Of a DNA stretch of 27,085 nt, positions 16,626-24,894 are shown piece after piece. Each line of letters begins with the position of its first letter. Positions within the stretch are counted from its first letter, which is position 1. The stretch spans positions 1-27,085 of the forward strand of contig DASTQL010000078.1 in the NCBI GenBank assembly GCA_035761805.1, given 5' to 3'. The notes beneath the pieces are model-generated. The model was given only the letters and a program-made list of their open reading frames with translations. It was not told the DNA's origin and ran no database searches. The translations under genes and the position numbers were made by a program. This DNA comes from DASTQL01 sp035761805. Its GTDB lineage: Bacteria; Actinomycetota; Actinomycetes; Jiangellales; Jiangellaceae.

Positions 16626-18013
16626 GTGGGCGACTTCCGGATGCCCTCGCTGGGCGCGGACATGGACGAGGGGACGCTGCTGGAGTGGCTCGTCCACCCC
16701 GGCGACCCGGTGCACCGAGGCGACGTCGTGGCGGTGGTGGACACGTCCAAGGCCGCGATCGAGGTGGAGTGCTTCGAGGAGGGCGTGGTCGACGACCTCC
16801 TCGTCGAGCCGGGCACCCGGGTGCCCGTTGGCACGCCGCTGGCGCGGATCAGCACCGACGGTGCGGTGCGGGCCGCCGTCCCTCCATCACCGGTCACTGT
16901 CTCCGTGCCACCGGCCACCGCCGCTCCACCCACGCACGACGAGCACGTCACGGCGTCGCCCCTGGTCCGCCGGCTGGCCGCCGAGGCCGGCGTAGACGTG
17001 GAGACGGTCCACGGCACCGGTCACGGTGGACGGGTGACGCGCGCCGACGTGCAGGCCGCGGCTTCTGCGGCTCCGCCTGCCCCGAAGCTGCGTCGCCCGG
17101 TCACCGTTCCCCCAGAGCGCGCAGAGGTGACCGAGCGCCGCCGGGTGACCCCGTATGCGCGGCGCCTTGCCGCGGGGCTTGGTGTGGACCTCGCGACCGT
17201 CGTGCCCCTGGGCGGCCCCGATGAGCCGGTGCGTGCGGCGGACGTCCGGGCGGCGGCCGGCGGCCCGTCGACTCCCCCCGCCGCAGCGGTTGACGCGCCG
17301 ACCGAGCCGGCACCGGCTCCCCCGACGACACCGCCACCGCGTGCCGCGGCCGCCGCCGGCATCCGGGACACCATCGCCCGGCTGATGGCCCGGTCCAAGC
17401 GGGAGATCCCGCACTACTACCTGACCCAGACCGTCGACCTGCAGGCCGCACTGACCTGGATGGGCGACCGCAACCGCGAGCTCCCGGTGGGCGAACGCCT
17501 CCTGCCGGCCGCCCTCCTCCTGCGAGCGACCGCCCTGGCCGTGAGCGACGTCCCGGCGCTCAACGGCTTCTGGGTGGACGGCGCCTTCGTCCCCGCGTCC
17601 GGCGTTCACGTCGGGGTTGCGGTGTCGCTGCGCGGGGCGGGCTGGTCGCGCCGGCGATCCACGACGCCGACCGGCTCGGGGTGGTCGAGCTCATGGCCGC
17701 GCTCAAGGACCTCGCCCTGCGCGTCCGGGCCGGAACGTTGCGGGGCAGCGAGCTGAGCGACCCCACGATCACCGTGACCAACCTCGGCGACCAGGGCGTC
17801 GAGTCGGTGCACGGCGTCATCCACCCGCCGCAGGTCGCCCTCGTCGGCTTCGGGCAGGTGCAGCGCCGACCGTGGGCCGTCGACGGGCTGATCGGGGTCC
17901 GGCCGCTCGTCGTCGCGACGCTGGCGGCGGACCACCGAGCGACCGACGGCTTCACCGGCGCCCGGCTGCTGGACCGGATCGACCGCCTGCTGCAGAGACC
18001 GGAGGAGCTGTGA
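16626..18013 (+). pseudogene. pdhC: Dihydrolipoamide acyltransferase (E2) with two subunit-binding domains; frameshifted
   Basis: GTG start at 16626 with GGTGGGG upstream, one base after the E1 beta stop. Lipoyl domain 1-78 with Lys42 in DTSKAAIEVE. Two peripheral subunit-binding domains follow: ~109-145 (SPLVRRLAAEAGVDVETVHGTGHGGRVTRADV) is clear, and ~174-210 (TPYARRLAAGLGVDL...VRAADV) is a recognisable second copy. The linkers are Pro/Ala-rich. The catalytic domain runs from ~240 and contains VDLQAALTWM and VPALNGFW. At SLRG (~17634) the frame breaks. The continuation (GLVAPAIHDADRLGVVELMAALKD ... VTNLGDQGVESV ... DHRATDGFTGARLLDRI, with the catalytic His and Asp) is one frame over and ends at 18013. 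Adding one G to GGGG at 17634-17637 gives a 462-residue intact E2. Either a lesion or a homopolymer read error. Confidence 0.85.
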
Positions 18014-18252
18014 CACGCGACCAGGCCAGGGGTGTGCTCGAGTCCGCTCTGCTGCGCATCGTCCCCGACGCCGATATCGGTTCGATCGGCGCCGACGACG
18101 ACCTGCGCGAGACGCTCGAGCTCGACTCCCTCGACTTCCTCTCGCTGGTCGAGACCCTGAGTCGAGACACCGGGGTCCGGCTGGACGAGGACGACTACCC
18201 GCGGCTGACGACCGTGCGGTCGACCGTGGATCTGCTGACCAGCCGGGGCTGA
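18010..18252 (+). CDS. Acyl carrier protein at the end of the PDH-type operon
   Basis: 80 residues, GTG start at 18010 overlapping the E2 stop (GTGA), with GGAGGAG immediately upstream. It is a small acidic carrier protein with the phosphopantetheine attachment motif LDSLDFL; Ser40 is the modified residue. Helices II and III follow (LSLVETLSRDTGVRL, RSTVDLL). The length is normal for a free ACP. It carries no lipoyl domain, so it is not part of the usual lipoate path. Translational coupling to E2 implies a fixed stoichiometric or functional link. Possible roles are acceptor of an acyl group from lipoyl-E2, from the AcsA-like ligase or from CoA. No ketosynthase or NRPS gene is visible downstream to consume the product. 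It is distinct from the housekeeping acpP, which would lie among fatty-acid genes. Confidence 0.88.
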   Translation: MTRDQARGVLESALLRIVPDADIGSIGADDDLRETLELDSLDFLSLVETLSRDTGVRLDEDDYPRLTTVRSTVDLLTSRG

Positions 18253-18365
18253 GCGCGCCCACAACGCTCGGCGAGAGTGGTGGTCGGTCATCGCACCGGC
18301 TGTGCGCGGATCCGCGGATGCTGGCCCTCCAACCTGCACCGTCTGCGCTGGCCGCCCCGGGTCGT

Positions 18366-18965
18366 TCAGACGTCGATCCGCATCACGACCCGGCGAAGCG
18401 TCGGTCTGCTGACCTCGGTGAACCCGGCGGCGGCGAAGGTCTCGCGGGTGCCGACGTGGAGCTCTTCCAGGATGACCTCCTTCGTGGTCATCGGGTAGCC
18501 CTCGATCGCCCGGGCGCCTCGCTCGCGAGCGAAGTCCACGGCGGCCCGCGCCATGGCGCGGCTGACACCGCGTCGCCGGAACCCGGCCCGCGTGAACAGG
18601 CAGGTCACCGCCCAGACGCTGTCATCGATCTTGTCCTCCGCTCGCCCCGCCCAGGGAACGCGGCTGTTGCGCAGCAGGCCGGGGTAGGCGGTGCGCGGCT
18701 CGACCGCGCACCAGCCGACCGGCTCGTCGTCCAGATAGGCGACCAGGCCGCTGGTCGTGTCCGACTCCCGATGACCGGCCTCGGTCTGCTGGCGAAGCCG
18801 ATGGGCGCGTTCCTCGACCGGGAACGAGGCGAACGACTCCCTGGGCCGCAGCTTGTACCGCTGGCACTGACACCGCGACGCCTGGCCGCGCGTACCGAAG
18901 ACCGTCTGCAGGTCCTCCCAGCTCACCTCGTTGGCCGGCACGATGGAGATCCCCGCTGCAGGCAT
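18366..18965 (-). CDS. GNAT family N-acetyltransferase
   Basis: 199 residues from ATG at 18965. The frame runs on to 19067, but that lead is arginine-rich and unlike protein. The acetyl-CoA-binding motif A is VTCLFTRAGFRRRGVSRAMARAAVDFARERGARAIEGYP, with the R/Q-x-x-G-x-A loop in the variant RRRGVS. Preceding blocks include the cysteine-containing GQASRCQCQRYKLRPRESF and GLVAYLDDEPVGWCAVEPR. This longer form with a CxCQ segment is common in actinobacteria; the substrate is unknown. There is no Shine-Dalgarno site. CAGAAT ends 7 nt before the ATG, which could be a -10 element for a leaderless transcript. Monocistronic, converging on the ACP gene. Confidence 0.85.
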   Translation of the reverse strand: MPAAGISIVPANEVSWEDLQTVFGTRGQASRCQCQRYKLRPRESFASFPVEERAHRLRQQTEAGHRESDTTSGLVAYLDDEPVGWCAVEPRTAYPGLLRNSRVPWAGRAEDKIDDSVWAVTCLFTRAGFRRRGVSRAMARAAVDFARERGARAIEGYPMTTKEVILEELHVGTRETFAAAGFTEVSRPTLRRVVMRIDV

Positions 18966-19075
18966 ACGCGCGATTCTGCAACGTCGCGGGGTTCTGGGAA
19001 CGCGCGGTGCGGAGTCGGTAAGCCCTTCTCGATGCGTCAGGTGCCGAGGCCCCTGGGTGACTTCCACTTGCTGGC

Positions 19076-19090
19076 GGTCCCGCTGGGACC
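19076..19090 (-). terminator. Hairpin after the HNH remnant
   Basis: GGTCCC-GCT-GGGACC, a perfect 6-bp G/C stem with a 3-nt loop, 5 nt beyond the stop of the HNH-endonuclease remnant on the minus strand. There is no T-tract. It probably is the surviving terminator of the ancestral gene. Confidence 0.35.
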
Positions 19091-19095
19091 CGTGG

Positions 19096-19527
19096 TCAGC
19101 GGGTGCCGGGTGGTCGGTGTCCGGTGTTGCGCGAGGGCCGGCGGGCCGGGTCGAGCCAGGCGGGGTGGGTGGAGTCGGGTCGGCCCTCGCCGGCCATCAG
19201 CACGTCCATTGGCCGCGGTGGATGACCTGGTGTCGGCCGCACAGCAGCACACCGTTGGAGAGGTCGGTGGGTCCGCCGTCGGCCCGATGTCGCAGGTGGT
19301 GCGCGTCGCACCACGCGGCCCACCGGTCGCAGCCGGGGAAGGGCGCGCCCGTCGCCGTCGCGCGGGGAGAGTGCGCGGCGTTGGGCGGGGGTGAACAACC
19401 GTCGGGTGCGGCCCACATCCAACGGGACGGAGTCGCCGTCGAGCACGGCCGGGACGATGCGGGCGGCGCAGGCCCACCGGCGGGCCGCCGTGGCGGTGTC
19501 GGCGACCGGGTGGGCCCCGCCCGCGGA
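19096..19527 (-). pseudogene. C-terminal remnant of a DUF222/13E12-type HNH endonuclease
   Basis: On the minus strand the sequence reads WACAARIVPAVLDGDSVPLDVGRTRRLFTPAQRRALSPRDGDG in one frame, FPGCDRWAAWCDAHHLRHRADGGPTDLSNGVLLCGRHQVIHRGQW in a second, then VLMAGEGRPDSTHPAWLDPARR back in the first. This is the C-terminal HNH module of the actinobacterial 13E12-repeat family. Two indels of opposite sign explain the frame changes: an extra base in GGG at 19341-19343 and a missing base near 19206. A zinc-ligand cysteine expected in DGDGC is Arg. A stop at 19528-19530 ends the frame upstream and the large N-terminal DUF222 part is absent. It is clearly decayed, probably a relic of a multicopy family with no present function. 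Confidence 0.75.
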
Positions 19528-19650
19528 TCACCGGGCCACCACCAGGCCGCTGGGGCCATCACCAGGCGCGCACCCCTCGTGATGACCCCACCAGGGTGGT
19601 GAACGTGGTCGTTCGGGGCCAGGCCGACCTCGGCAGGCCAGGATCGGGAC

Positions 19651-20391
19651 GTGCACGCAGACCTCCGAGCTGCCACCGTCCTGGCGGTCCTCCTCGTCGC
19701 ACTCGTGGCGGTGCACCTGTGGGGGCATCGCGCCACGGCACGGTCCCGCCTCGTCGGCGGTCCGGTCGTCGCCCTCCTGCTCCTGACATTCGGCCTCGCT
19801 GCCGGGCTGTCCTGGGCCGACCTGGGCCTCGCGCCGGAGTCGGTTCCGGCGGGCGTTGCCGTCGGCCTCGTCGCGGGGGTGGTGGTGGCCGTGGCGTACG
19901 GGGTGGCGTTGGCGGTCCCCCGGGTCCGCCGCGCGATCCGCGACGAGCGCTACCGGATGCCGCCGGGAATGGCGGCTCGCACGGCACTCGTCCTCGTCCC
20001 GCTCGCCACGGTGCTCCCCGAGGAGGTCGCCTTCCGGGGCGTGCTCTGGGGCCAGCTCGCGCAGTGGCGCGGCGAGCTGTGGGCGACCGCCGGCTCCGCC
20101 GCCCTCTTCGGCCTGTGGCACGTGCTGCCAGCCCTGGAGATGGCCCGCCGCAACGTGCTGCTCCGCGGCCGCGGTGGTCGCACCGCCCTCCTCACCATCG
20201 CGGCCACGGTCGTCGCGACGGCCTTCGCGGGCGTGCTGCTGGCCGAGCTCCGCCACCGTACGGGGAGTCTGCTGGCGCCGGTCGGCCTGCACTGGGCGGT
20301 CAACGGCCTCGGCGTGCTCGCGGCCGCTTGGGCATGGCGGATCGAGGGGGAGACCCCTCCTCCGGACGGTCGAACCTCGAGCCGGGGCTAA
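19651..20391 (+). CDS. CPBP family intramembrane metalloprotease (CAAX/Abi-type)
   Basis: 246 residues from GTG at 19651. It is very hydrophobic, with about six membrane segments (e.g. ~8-26, 36-53, 66-90, 108-123, 143-158, 178-200). The three CPBP motifs are intact: Glu124-Glu125-x-x-x-Arg129 in EEVAFRG, Phe153-x-x-x-His157 in FGLWH, and His214-x-x-x-Asn218 in HWAVN. These residues hold the metal and catalytic water in Rce1-like proteases. Bacterial members process peptides or confer bacteriocin self-immunity, but most are uncharacterised. The cytosolic loop at ~90-108 is strongly basic. No bacteriocin gene is visible next to it. A hairpin directly after the stop suggests it is transcribed alone, separate from adhE. 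Confidence 0.9.
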   Translation: MHADLRAATVLAVLLVALVAVHLWGHRATARSRLVGGPVVALLLLTFGLAAGLSWADLGLAPESVPAGVAVGLVAGVVVAVAYGVALAVPRVRRAIRDERYRMPPGMAARTALVLVPLATVLPEEVAFRGVLWGQLAQWRGELWATAGSAALFGLWHVLPALEMARRNVLLRGRGGRTALLTIAATVVATAFAGVLLAELRHRTGSLLAPVGLHWAVNGLGVLAAAWAWRIEGETPPPDGRTSSRG

Positions 20392-20394
20392 CGG

Positions 20395-20419
20395 CCCTGG
20401 GGCCGGGGCGTCCCCAGGG
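20395..20419 (+). terminator. Hairpin terminator after the CPBP protease gene
   Basis: CCCTGGGG (20395-20402) and CCCCAGGG (20412-20419) form a perfect 8-bp stem with a 9-nt loop, 3 nt after the TAA stop. There is no T-tract, as is common in high-GC actinobacteria. Its position 68 nt before adhE could alternatively make it part of adhE control. Confidence 0.45.
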
Positions 20420-20486
20420 GTTGCATGGAGCGTGATGACCCCGGCGACGGCGTAAGGCGGCGACCGGGCAGCGATGGAGGTGTCCC

Positions 20487-23084
20487 ATGGCCGTGACCGC
20501 TCCCGAGACGACCGCCCCGGAGCACTCCTCGGCCGTCGACGACCAGGCCGCCAGGGCGCGGCAGGCGGCCGAGCAGTTCCGTGCGCTGGACCAGCAGCAG
20601 GTCGACGCGATCGTCGCCGCGATGGTGCGCGCAGGGATCATGCACGCGGTCGAGATCGCCGAGCTCGCCGTGCAGGAGACCGGCTTCGGCGTCTTCGAGG
20701 ACAAGGTGGTGAAGAACTACCTCGCCACGGAGTTCCTCTACGACTACCTGCGCGACAAGAAGACCGTCGGCGTCATCGACGAGGACCCCGAGCTCGGCAT
20801 CCAGCACGTGGCCGAGCCGATCGGCGTCATCCTGGCGATCACGCCGATCACCAATCCGACGTCCACGGTGCTGTTCAAGGCGATCTGTGCCGCGAAGACC
20901 CGCAACGCGATCCTGTTCCGGCCGCACCCAATGGCGGTCCGCTGCGCGACACGGGTGGTGGAGGTGCTGCGTGAGGCAGGTGAGGCCGCCGGTATGCCTC
21001 CCGGAGCCCTGAGCCTGATCGAGGACGCGCGGCACGAGGTCACCCACTACCTGTTCACTCACCCGGACGTGGACTTCGTCTGGACCACGGGCGGACAGAA
21101 GATCGTCGCCCTGACCAACGCCTCCGGCAAGCCGTCGGTGTCGGTCGGCCCCGGTAACGCGCCCTGCTATGTGCACCGCACGGCCGACATCCGTGGCGTG
21201 GTCGTCGACGTCCTCATCTCCAAGACCTTCGACGCCTCGGTCATCTGCCCGGCCGAGCAGACGCTGATCGTCGACGACGAGGTGTACGACGAGGTGGTCG
21301 CCGAGTTCGTCCGCATGGGTGCGTACTTGCTCAGCATCGGCGAGGAGGAGAAGCTCACGGACTTCGTCTTCGGCTGCGGCACCCCGGTGAACCTGGCCGC
21401 CCTCGGCCAGATGGCTCCCGAGCTGGCCCGCCGGGCCGGCATGGACGTGCCCGAGAGCTCCAAGGTGCTGCTCGCGCCCCTGCCGTCCGACCCCGTCGAG
21501 CTCGGGGCCCACCCGCTCTGCCGCGAGAAGCTCATGCCCGTCCTCGGCCTGGTCCGTGCAACGTCCGTGGACAACGCGATCGATTGCGCCGTCACGGTCA
21601 CGGAGCACGGCGGTCTCGGGCACACGTCCAGCATCTACGCCCGGGACGACGAGGTCGTCCGGCGCTACTCGCAGGCCGTCCGCACCGGCCGCATCCTGGT
21701 CAACGCGCCGACCGCCGTCGGCGCCTTGGGGGGCATCTACAACTCGCTCGCACCGACGTTCTCGCTCGGTTGCGGCACCTGGGGAGGGTCGAGCACCACG
21801 GAGAACGTCAACTACAAGCACCTGCTCAACATCAAGACGGTGTCGCGGCGGAAGAGCCCACCCCAGTGGTTCCGGGCACCGTCCGACATCTTCTTCAACG
21901 TCGGAGCCCTCGAGAACCTGCGGACGCTCCCGTACGGGCGGGTCCTGCTGGTCACCGACCCGGTGCTCGAGGCGGCGGGCGTCGACGAGCAGGTGCGCTC
22001 GTACCTGGACGCCCCCTATGTCAAGGTCTTCTCCAGCATCCAGCCCGAGCCGGACGAGGCCACGGTGAAGGCCGGCGTGGCGATGATGGACGAGTTGCGG
22101 CCCGACGTCGTCGTCGCCGTCGGTGGCGGCTCGGTGCTGGACGCGGCCAAGGCCATGCGGTTGTTCTACGAGCACCCCGAGCTCAGCTTCGACGAGCTGG
22201 CGTTGCCCTTCCTCGACCCTCGCAAGCGGGTCGCCCGGTACCCCACCGACAACCACAGCGTGGGTCTCGTGGCGATCCCGACGACGGCCGGAACGGGCTC
22301 GGAGGTCTCCCCGGCCGCCGTCATCACCAGCGGGCGCCGCAAGGCGACGCTGGTCGACTACTGCCTGCTGCCGGACATGGCCATCGTGGATCCGACGCTC
22401 ACCCTGTCGCTGCCGCCGGGGGCGACGGCCGACACCGGGCTCGACGCGTTGACCCACGCCCTCGAGGGAGCGGTGTCGATCTTCTCCTCGCCGTACAGCG
22501 ACGCCTTCTGCATGCAGGCGATCCGGCTGATCCTGCAGTGGCTGCCGCGCGCGGTGTCGCACCCTGACGACATCGAAGCCCGGACCGCGATGGCGAACGC
22601 CTCGACGATGGCCGGCCTGGCCTTCTCCAACGCCTTCCTCGGCGTCAACCACGCGATGGCACATGCCGTCGGGGCCAGGCTGCACATCGCGCACGGACGG
22701 GCCAACGCTGTGCTCCTGCCGCACGTGCTTCGCTACAACGCGTCGCTGCCGTCCAAGTTCATGCCCGCACCCGGCTACTCGCACTACGTCGCACCGGAGA
22801 AGTACGCGCAGGTGGGCTACATCCTCTTCGGCGGTCACAGCGAGGAAGAACGCCGTCAGCGGCTCTTCGACGCGGTTGACTCGCTGATCGAGGAGGTCGG
22901 ACTGCCGCGCTCGTTCCGTGACGCCGGCATCCGGGAGGCGGACTTCCTGGCCGCCCTGCCCGACCTCGTCGCCGACGCCTTCTCCGACATCTGCATCCGC
23001 ACCAACCCGCGGATGCCACTCGTCAGCGAGCTCGAGGACCTGCTGACCCGTGCGTACCACGGGACCGAAGGGACGCCGGACTGA
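20487..23084 (+). CDS. adhE: Bifunctional acetaldehyde-CoA / alcohol dehydrogenase
   Basis: 865 residues, ATG at 20487 with GGAGGTG upstream. The N-terminal half (~20-440) is the CoA-acylating aldehyde dehydrogenase, with catalytic Cys254 in SVICPAEQ and the GPGNAPCYV and NAPTAVGALGGIYN blocks. The C-terminal half (~450-865) is the iron-dependent alcohol dehydrogenase, with GGGSVLDAAKAM, TTAGTGSEVSP and likely Fe ligands Asp653, His657, His722 and His736. The first two match E. coli numbering exactly. It reduces acetyl-CoA to acetaldehyde and then ethanol with two NADH, or the reverse. It forms spirosomes in known cases. AdhE is typical of fermentative bacteria, so its presence suggests redox balancing at low oxygen or ethanol use. 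It is monocistronic, and I found no convincing Rex site upstream. Confidence 0.96.
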   Translation: MAVTAPETTAPEHSSAVDDQAARARQAAEQFRALDQQQVDAIVAAMVRAGIMHAVEIAELAVQETGFGVFEDKVVKNYLATEFLYDYLRDKKTVGVIDEDPELGIQHVAEPIGVILAITPITNPTSTVLFKAICAAKTRNAILFRPHPMAVRCATRVVEVLREAGEAAGMPPGALSLIEDARHEVTHYLFTHPDVDFVWTTGGQKIVALTNASGKPSVSVGPGNAPCYVHRTADIRGVVVDVLISKTFDASVICPAEQTLIVDDEVYDEVVAEFVRMGAYLLSIGEEEKLTDFVFGCGTPVNLAALGQMAPELARRAGMDVPESSKVLLAPLPSDPVELGAHPLCREKLMPVLGLVRATSVDNAIDCAVTVTEHGGLGHTSSIYARDDEVVRRYSQAVRTGRILVNAPTAVGALGGIYNSLAPTFSLGCGTWGGSSTTENVNYKHLLNIKTVSRRKSPPQWFRAPSDIFFNVGALENLRTLPYGRVLLVTDPVLEAAGVDEQVRSYLDAPYVKVFSSIQPEPDEATVKAGVAMMDELRPDVVVAVGGGSVLDAAKAMRLFYEHPELSFDELALPFLDPRKRVARYPTDNHSVGLVAIPTTAGTGSEVSPAAVITSGRRKATLVDYCLLPDMAIVDPTLTLSLPPGATADTGLDALTHALEGAVSIFSSPYSDAFCMQAIRLILQWLPRAVSHPDDIEARTAMANASTMAGLAFSNAFLGVNHAMAHAVGARLHIAHGRANAVLLPHVLRYNASLPSKFMPAPGYSHYVAPEKYAQVGYILFGGHSEEERRQRLFDAVDSLIEEVGLPRSFRDAGIREADFLAALPDLVADAFSDICIRTNPRMPLVSELEDLLTRAYHGTEGTPD

Positions 23085-23165
23085 CGTCGGCACCCCCGTA
23101 CGAGAGGGATGGGGCGCGCCTCACGAGGGTTCCCCGAGCCCCAGCACGGGTACGGACGGGTGCTG

Positions 23166-24827
23166 ATGGGACCTGTGACGGAGGACCGGCTCGTCGGCGG
23201 GCGCTACCGGTTGGGACGTGAGCTCGGCCGCGGCGGCATGGGCACCGTCTGGGCCGCCCGCGACGAGGTGCTGGGCCGTGACGTCGCGATCAAGGAGGTG
23301 GTGGCCCCGCCGTCGCTGTCAGCCGAGGAACGCCGGCTGGTACGGGAGCGGACCCTGCGCGAGGCCAGGGCGGCCGCCCAGGTGAGCTGCTCCACCGCCG
23401 TCACCGTCTACGACGTCGTCGAGGAGGCCGACCGGCCCTGGGTGGTCATGGAGCTCCTCCCCACGCGCAGCCTTGCCGACCTGCTCCGGGAGGAGGGCAC
23501 CCTCAGCCCCCGCCGCGCCGCCGAGGTGGGGTTGGACGTGCTGGCCGCGCTCACCGCTGCGCACGAGGCAGGCGTGCTGCACCGCGACGTCAAGCCGAGC
23601 AACGTCATGGTCGATGACGGTCGCGTCGTCCTGGCCGACTTCGGGATCGCCACCCTCGAGGGCGATCCCTCGCTGACCAGCAGCGGCATGCTGGTGGGGT
23701 CTCCCTCCTACATGGCCCCCGAGCGGGCCCGCGGCCACGGGCCGCTGCCGGCGTCGGACCTGTGGTCCCTCGGAGCGACCCTGTTCACCGCTGTCGAAGG
23801 GCGTGCACCCTTCGAGAGGGACAGCCAGCTGGCCACGTTGGCCGCCGTGGTGGGCGAGGACACGCCGCGCGCACCGGCGGCGGGGCCGCTCGAACCGGTG
23901 CTGCTGGCCCTGCTGGCCAAGGACCCCGACGAACGGCCCGACCCGGCCCGGCTCCGCGACATGCTCGAGGCCGTCGTGCGGTCCCCCGAGGCGGAGCGGC
24001 CGCGGAGTGCCCGGCCGGCGCCGGCGCCGGTCTCCGACGCGACGACGCCGATCCCCGTGGTCGTCGCACCCACGCACCGCCGCCGGTTACGGCCGGTCCT
24101 CGCACTCCTCGTGGCGGCGCTGCTGGTCGCCGCCGGTGCGCTGGCCGTCACCGACGCCATGCGGGAGCCGTCGGGCGAACCGGGCGTCGCCACGGGCCCG
24201 CCCGACCCGGGAGACGAGGGCGGGACCTCCGACGAGGCACCGCCGGACGAGCCGGCCGCCGTCGACGAGCCGGCGGGGGGTTCGGAGGCCGACCCGCCCG
24301 CCGAGGAGGCACCTCCGGACCAGCGTGAGCAGGCACCCGCCGACGAGGCACCTCCGGACCAGGGCGAGCAGGCACCCGCCGACTCCCTGCCGCCCGGCTA
24401 CGTTCTGCACGAGGACCCCACCGGCTTCCGCATCGGCGTCCCCGAGGGGTGGGAGCCGTCCACCGACGGGCCGCGCACGTACTTCCGCGACCCTGAGAGC
24501 TCCCGTTACCTCATGGTGGACCAGACCACGGAGCCCGCCGACGACGCGCTCGCCGACTGGGAGGCGAACGAGCAGGCCGTGTCCCAGCGCCTGACCGACT
24601 ACGAGCGGGTGTCGATGGAGAGGGTGGACTACCGCGACTACGACGCGGTCGACTGGGAGTTCACCTTCGCGGGCGACGGCGACCGGATCCACGTGGTCAA
24701 CCGCAACGTGCGCGTGGACGACGAGCGGGCCTACGCCATCTACTGGTCGACGCCGGACTCCCGGTGGGACGAGAGCTTCGGCGTCTTCGAGGTCGCCGTG
24801 CAGAGCTTCCGACCGGCCGGCGGCTGA
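23166..24827 (+). CDS. Transmembrane serine/threonine protein kinase (PknB/Hanks type)
   Basis: 553 residues from ATG at 23166. Alternatives are ATG 23109 (site too close) and GTG 23175; the start is uncertain. The kinase domain spans ~14-272: GRGGMGTVW glycine loop, Lys43 (VAIKEV), HRDVKPSN catalytic loop with Asp141, DFG at 158-160, GSPSYMAPE and DLWSLGATLF. A Pro/Arg juxtamembrane segment follows, then one transmembrane helix at ~309-328. Outside is an Asp/Glu/Pro-rich tether with a duplicated 13-residue unit, and then a ~140-residue folded domain (LPPGYVLHEDPTGFRIGVPEGWEP ... FGVFEVAVQSFRP) like those at the end of many actinobacterial kinases. No PASTA repeats are present. The ligand is unknown. 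It begins 81 nt after adhE. Confidence 0.92.
   Translation: MGPVTEDRLVGGRYRLGRELGRGGMGTVWAARDEVLGRDVAIKEVVAPPSLSAEERRLVRERTLREARAAAQVSCSTAVTVYDVVEEADRPWVVMELLPTRSLADLLREEGTLSPRRAAEVGLDVLAALTAAHEAGVLHRDVKPSNVMVDDGRVVLADFGIATLEGDPSLTSSGMLVGSPSYMAPERARGHGPLPASDLWSLGATLFTAVEGRAPFERDSQLATLAAVVGEDTPRAPAAGPLEPVLLALLAKDPDERPDPARLRDMLEAVVRSPEAERPRSARPAPAPVSDATTPIPVVVAPTHRRRLRPVLALLVAALLVAAGALAVTDAMREPSGEPGVATGPPDPGDEGGTSDEAPPDEPAAVDEPAGGSEADPPAEEAPPDQREQAPADEAPPDQGEQAPADSLPPGYVLHEDPTGFRIGVPEGWEPSTDGPRTYFRDPESSRYLMVDQTTEPADDALADWEANEQAVSQRLTDYERVSMERVDYRDYDAVDWEFTFAGDGDRIHVVNRNVRVDDERAYAIYWSTPDSRWDESFGVFEVAVQSFRPAGG
24306..24383 (+). repeat. Tandem duplication of a 39-nt (13-codon) unit in the kinase tether
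   Basis: Two adjacent copies, 24306-24344 and 24345-24383, encode EAPPDQREQAPAD and EAPPDQGEQAPAD. They differ at the Arg/Gly codon only. The copies keep frame, so this is a length-variable linker rather than a mobile repeat. Confidence 0.9.
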
Positions 24828-24838
24828 GCCACCGCCGG
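24817..24838. terminator. Hairpin at the end of the kinase gene
   Basis: CCGGCGG (24817-24823) and CCGCCGG (24832-24838) form a 7-bp stem with an 8-nt loop that contains the kinase TGA stop. The stem can be extended by a G-U and a G-C pair. It lies between two converging genes and could act in both directions. Confidence 0.35.
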
Positions 24839-24894
24839 TCACCCGCATCCGCCGCCGGGCCCTGTCGCCCGACCGATCGTGGTGGCGACCCCGG

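Noticed and set aside
18305..18316. CGCGGATCCGCG palindrome between the ACP and GNAT genes as a terminator
   Set aside because: Without a loop it leaves only a 4-bp stem and a 4-nt loop, too weak to call.
20392..20486. Rex (redox repressor) operator upstream of adhE
   Set aside because: No TTGTGA-N6-TCACAA-like sequence is present in this short region.
20388..23093. 901-codon open frame on the minus strand opposite adhE
   Set aside because: It mirrors adhE in a high-GC antisense frame, has no recognisable domain and lacks a ribosome-binding site; the plus strand encodes a textbook AdhE.
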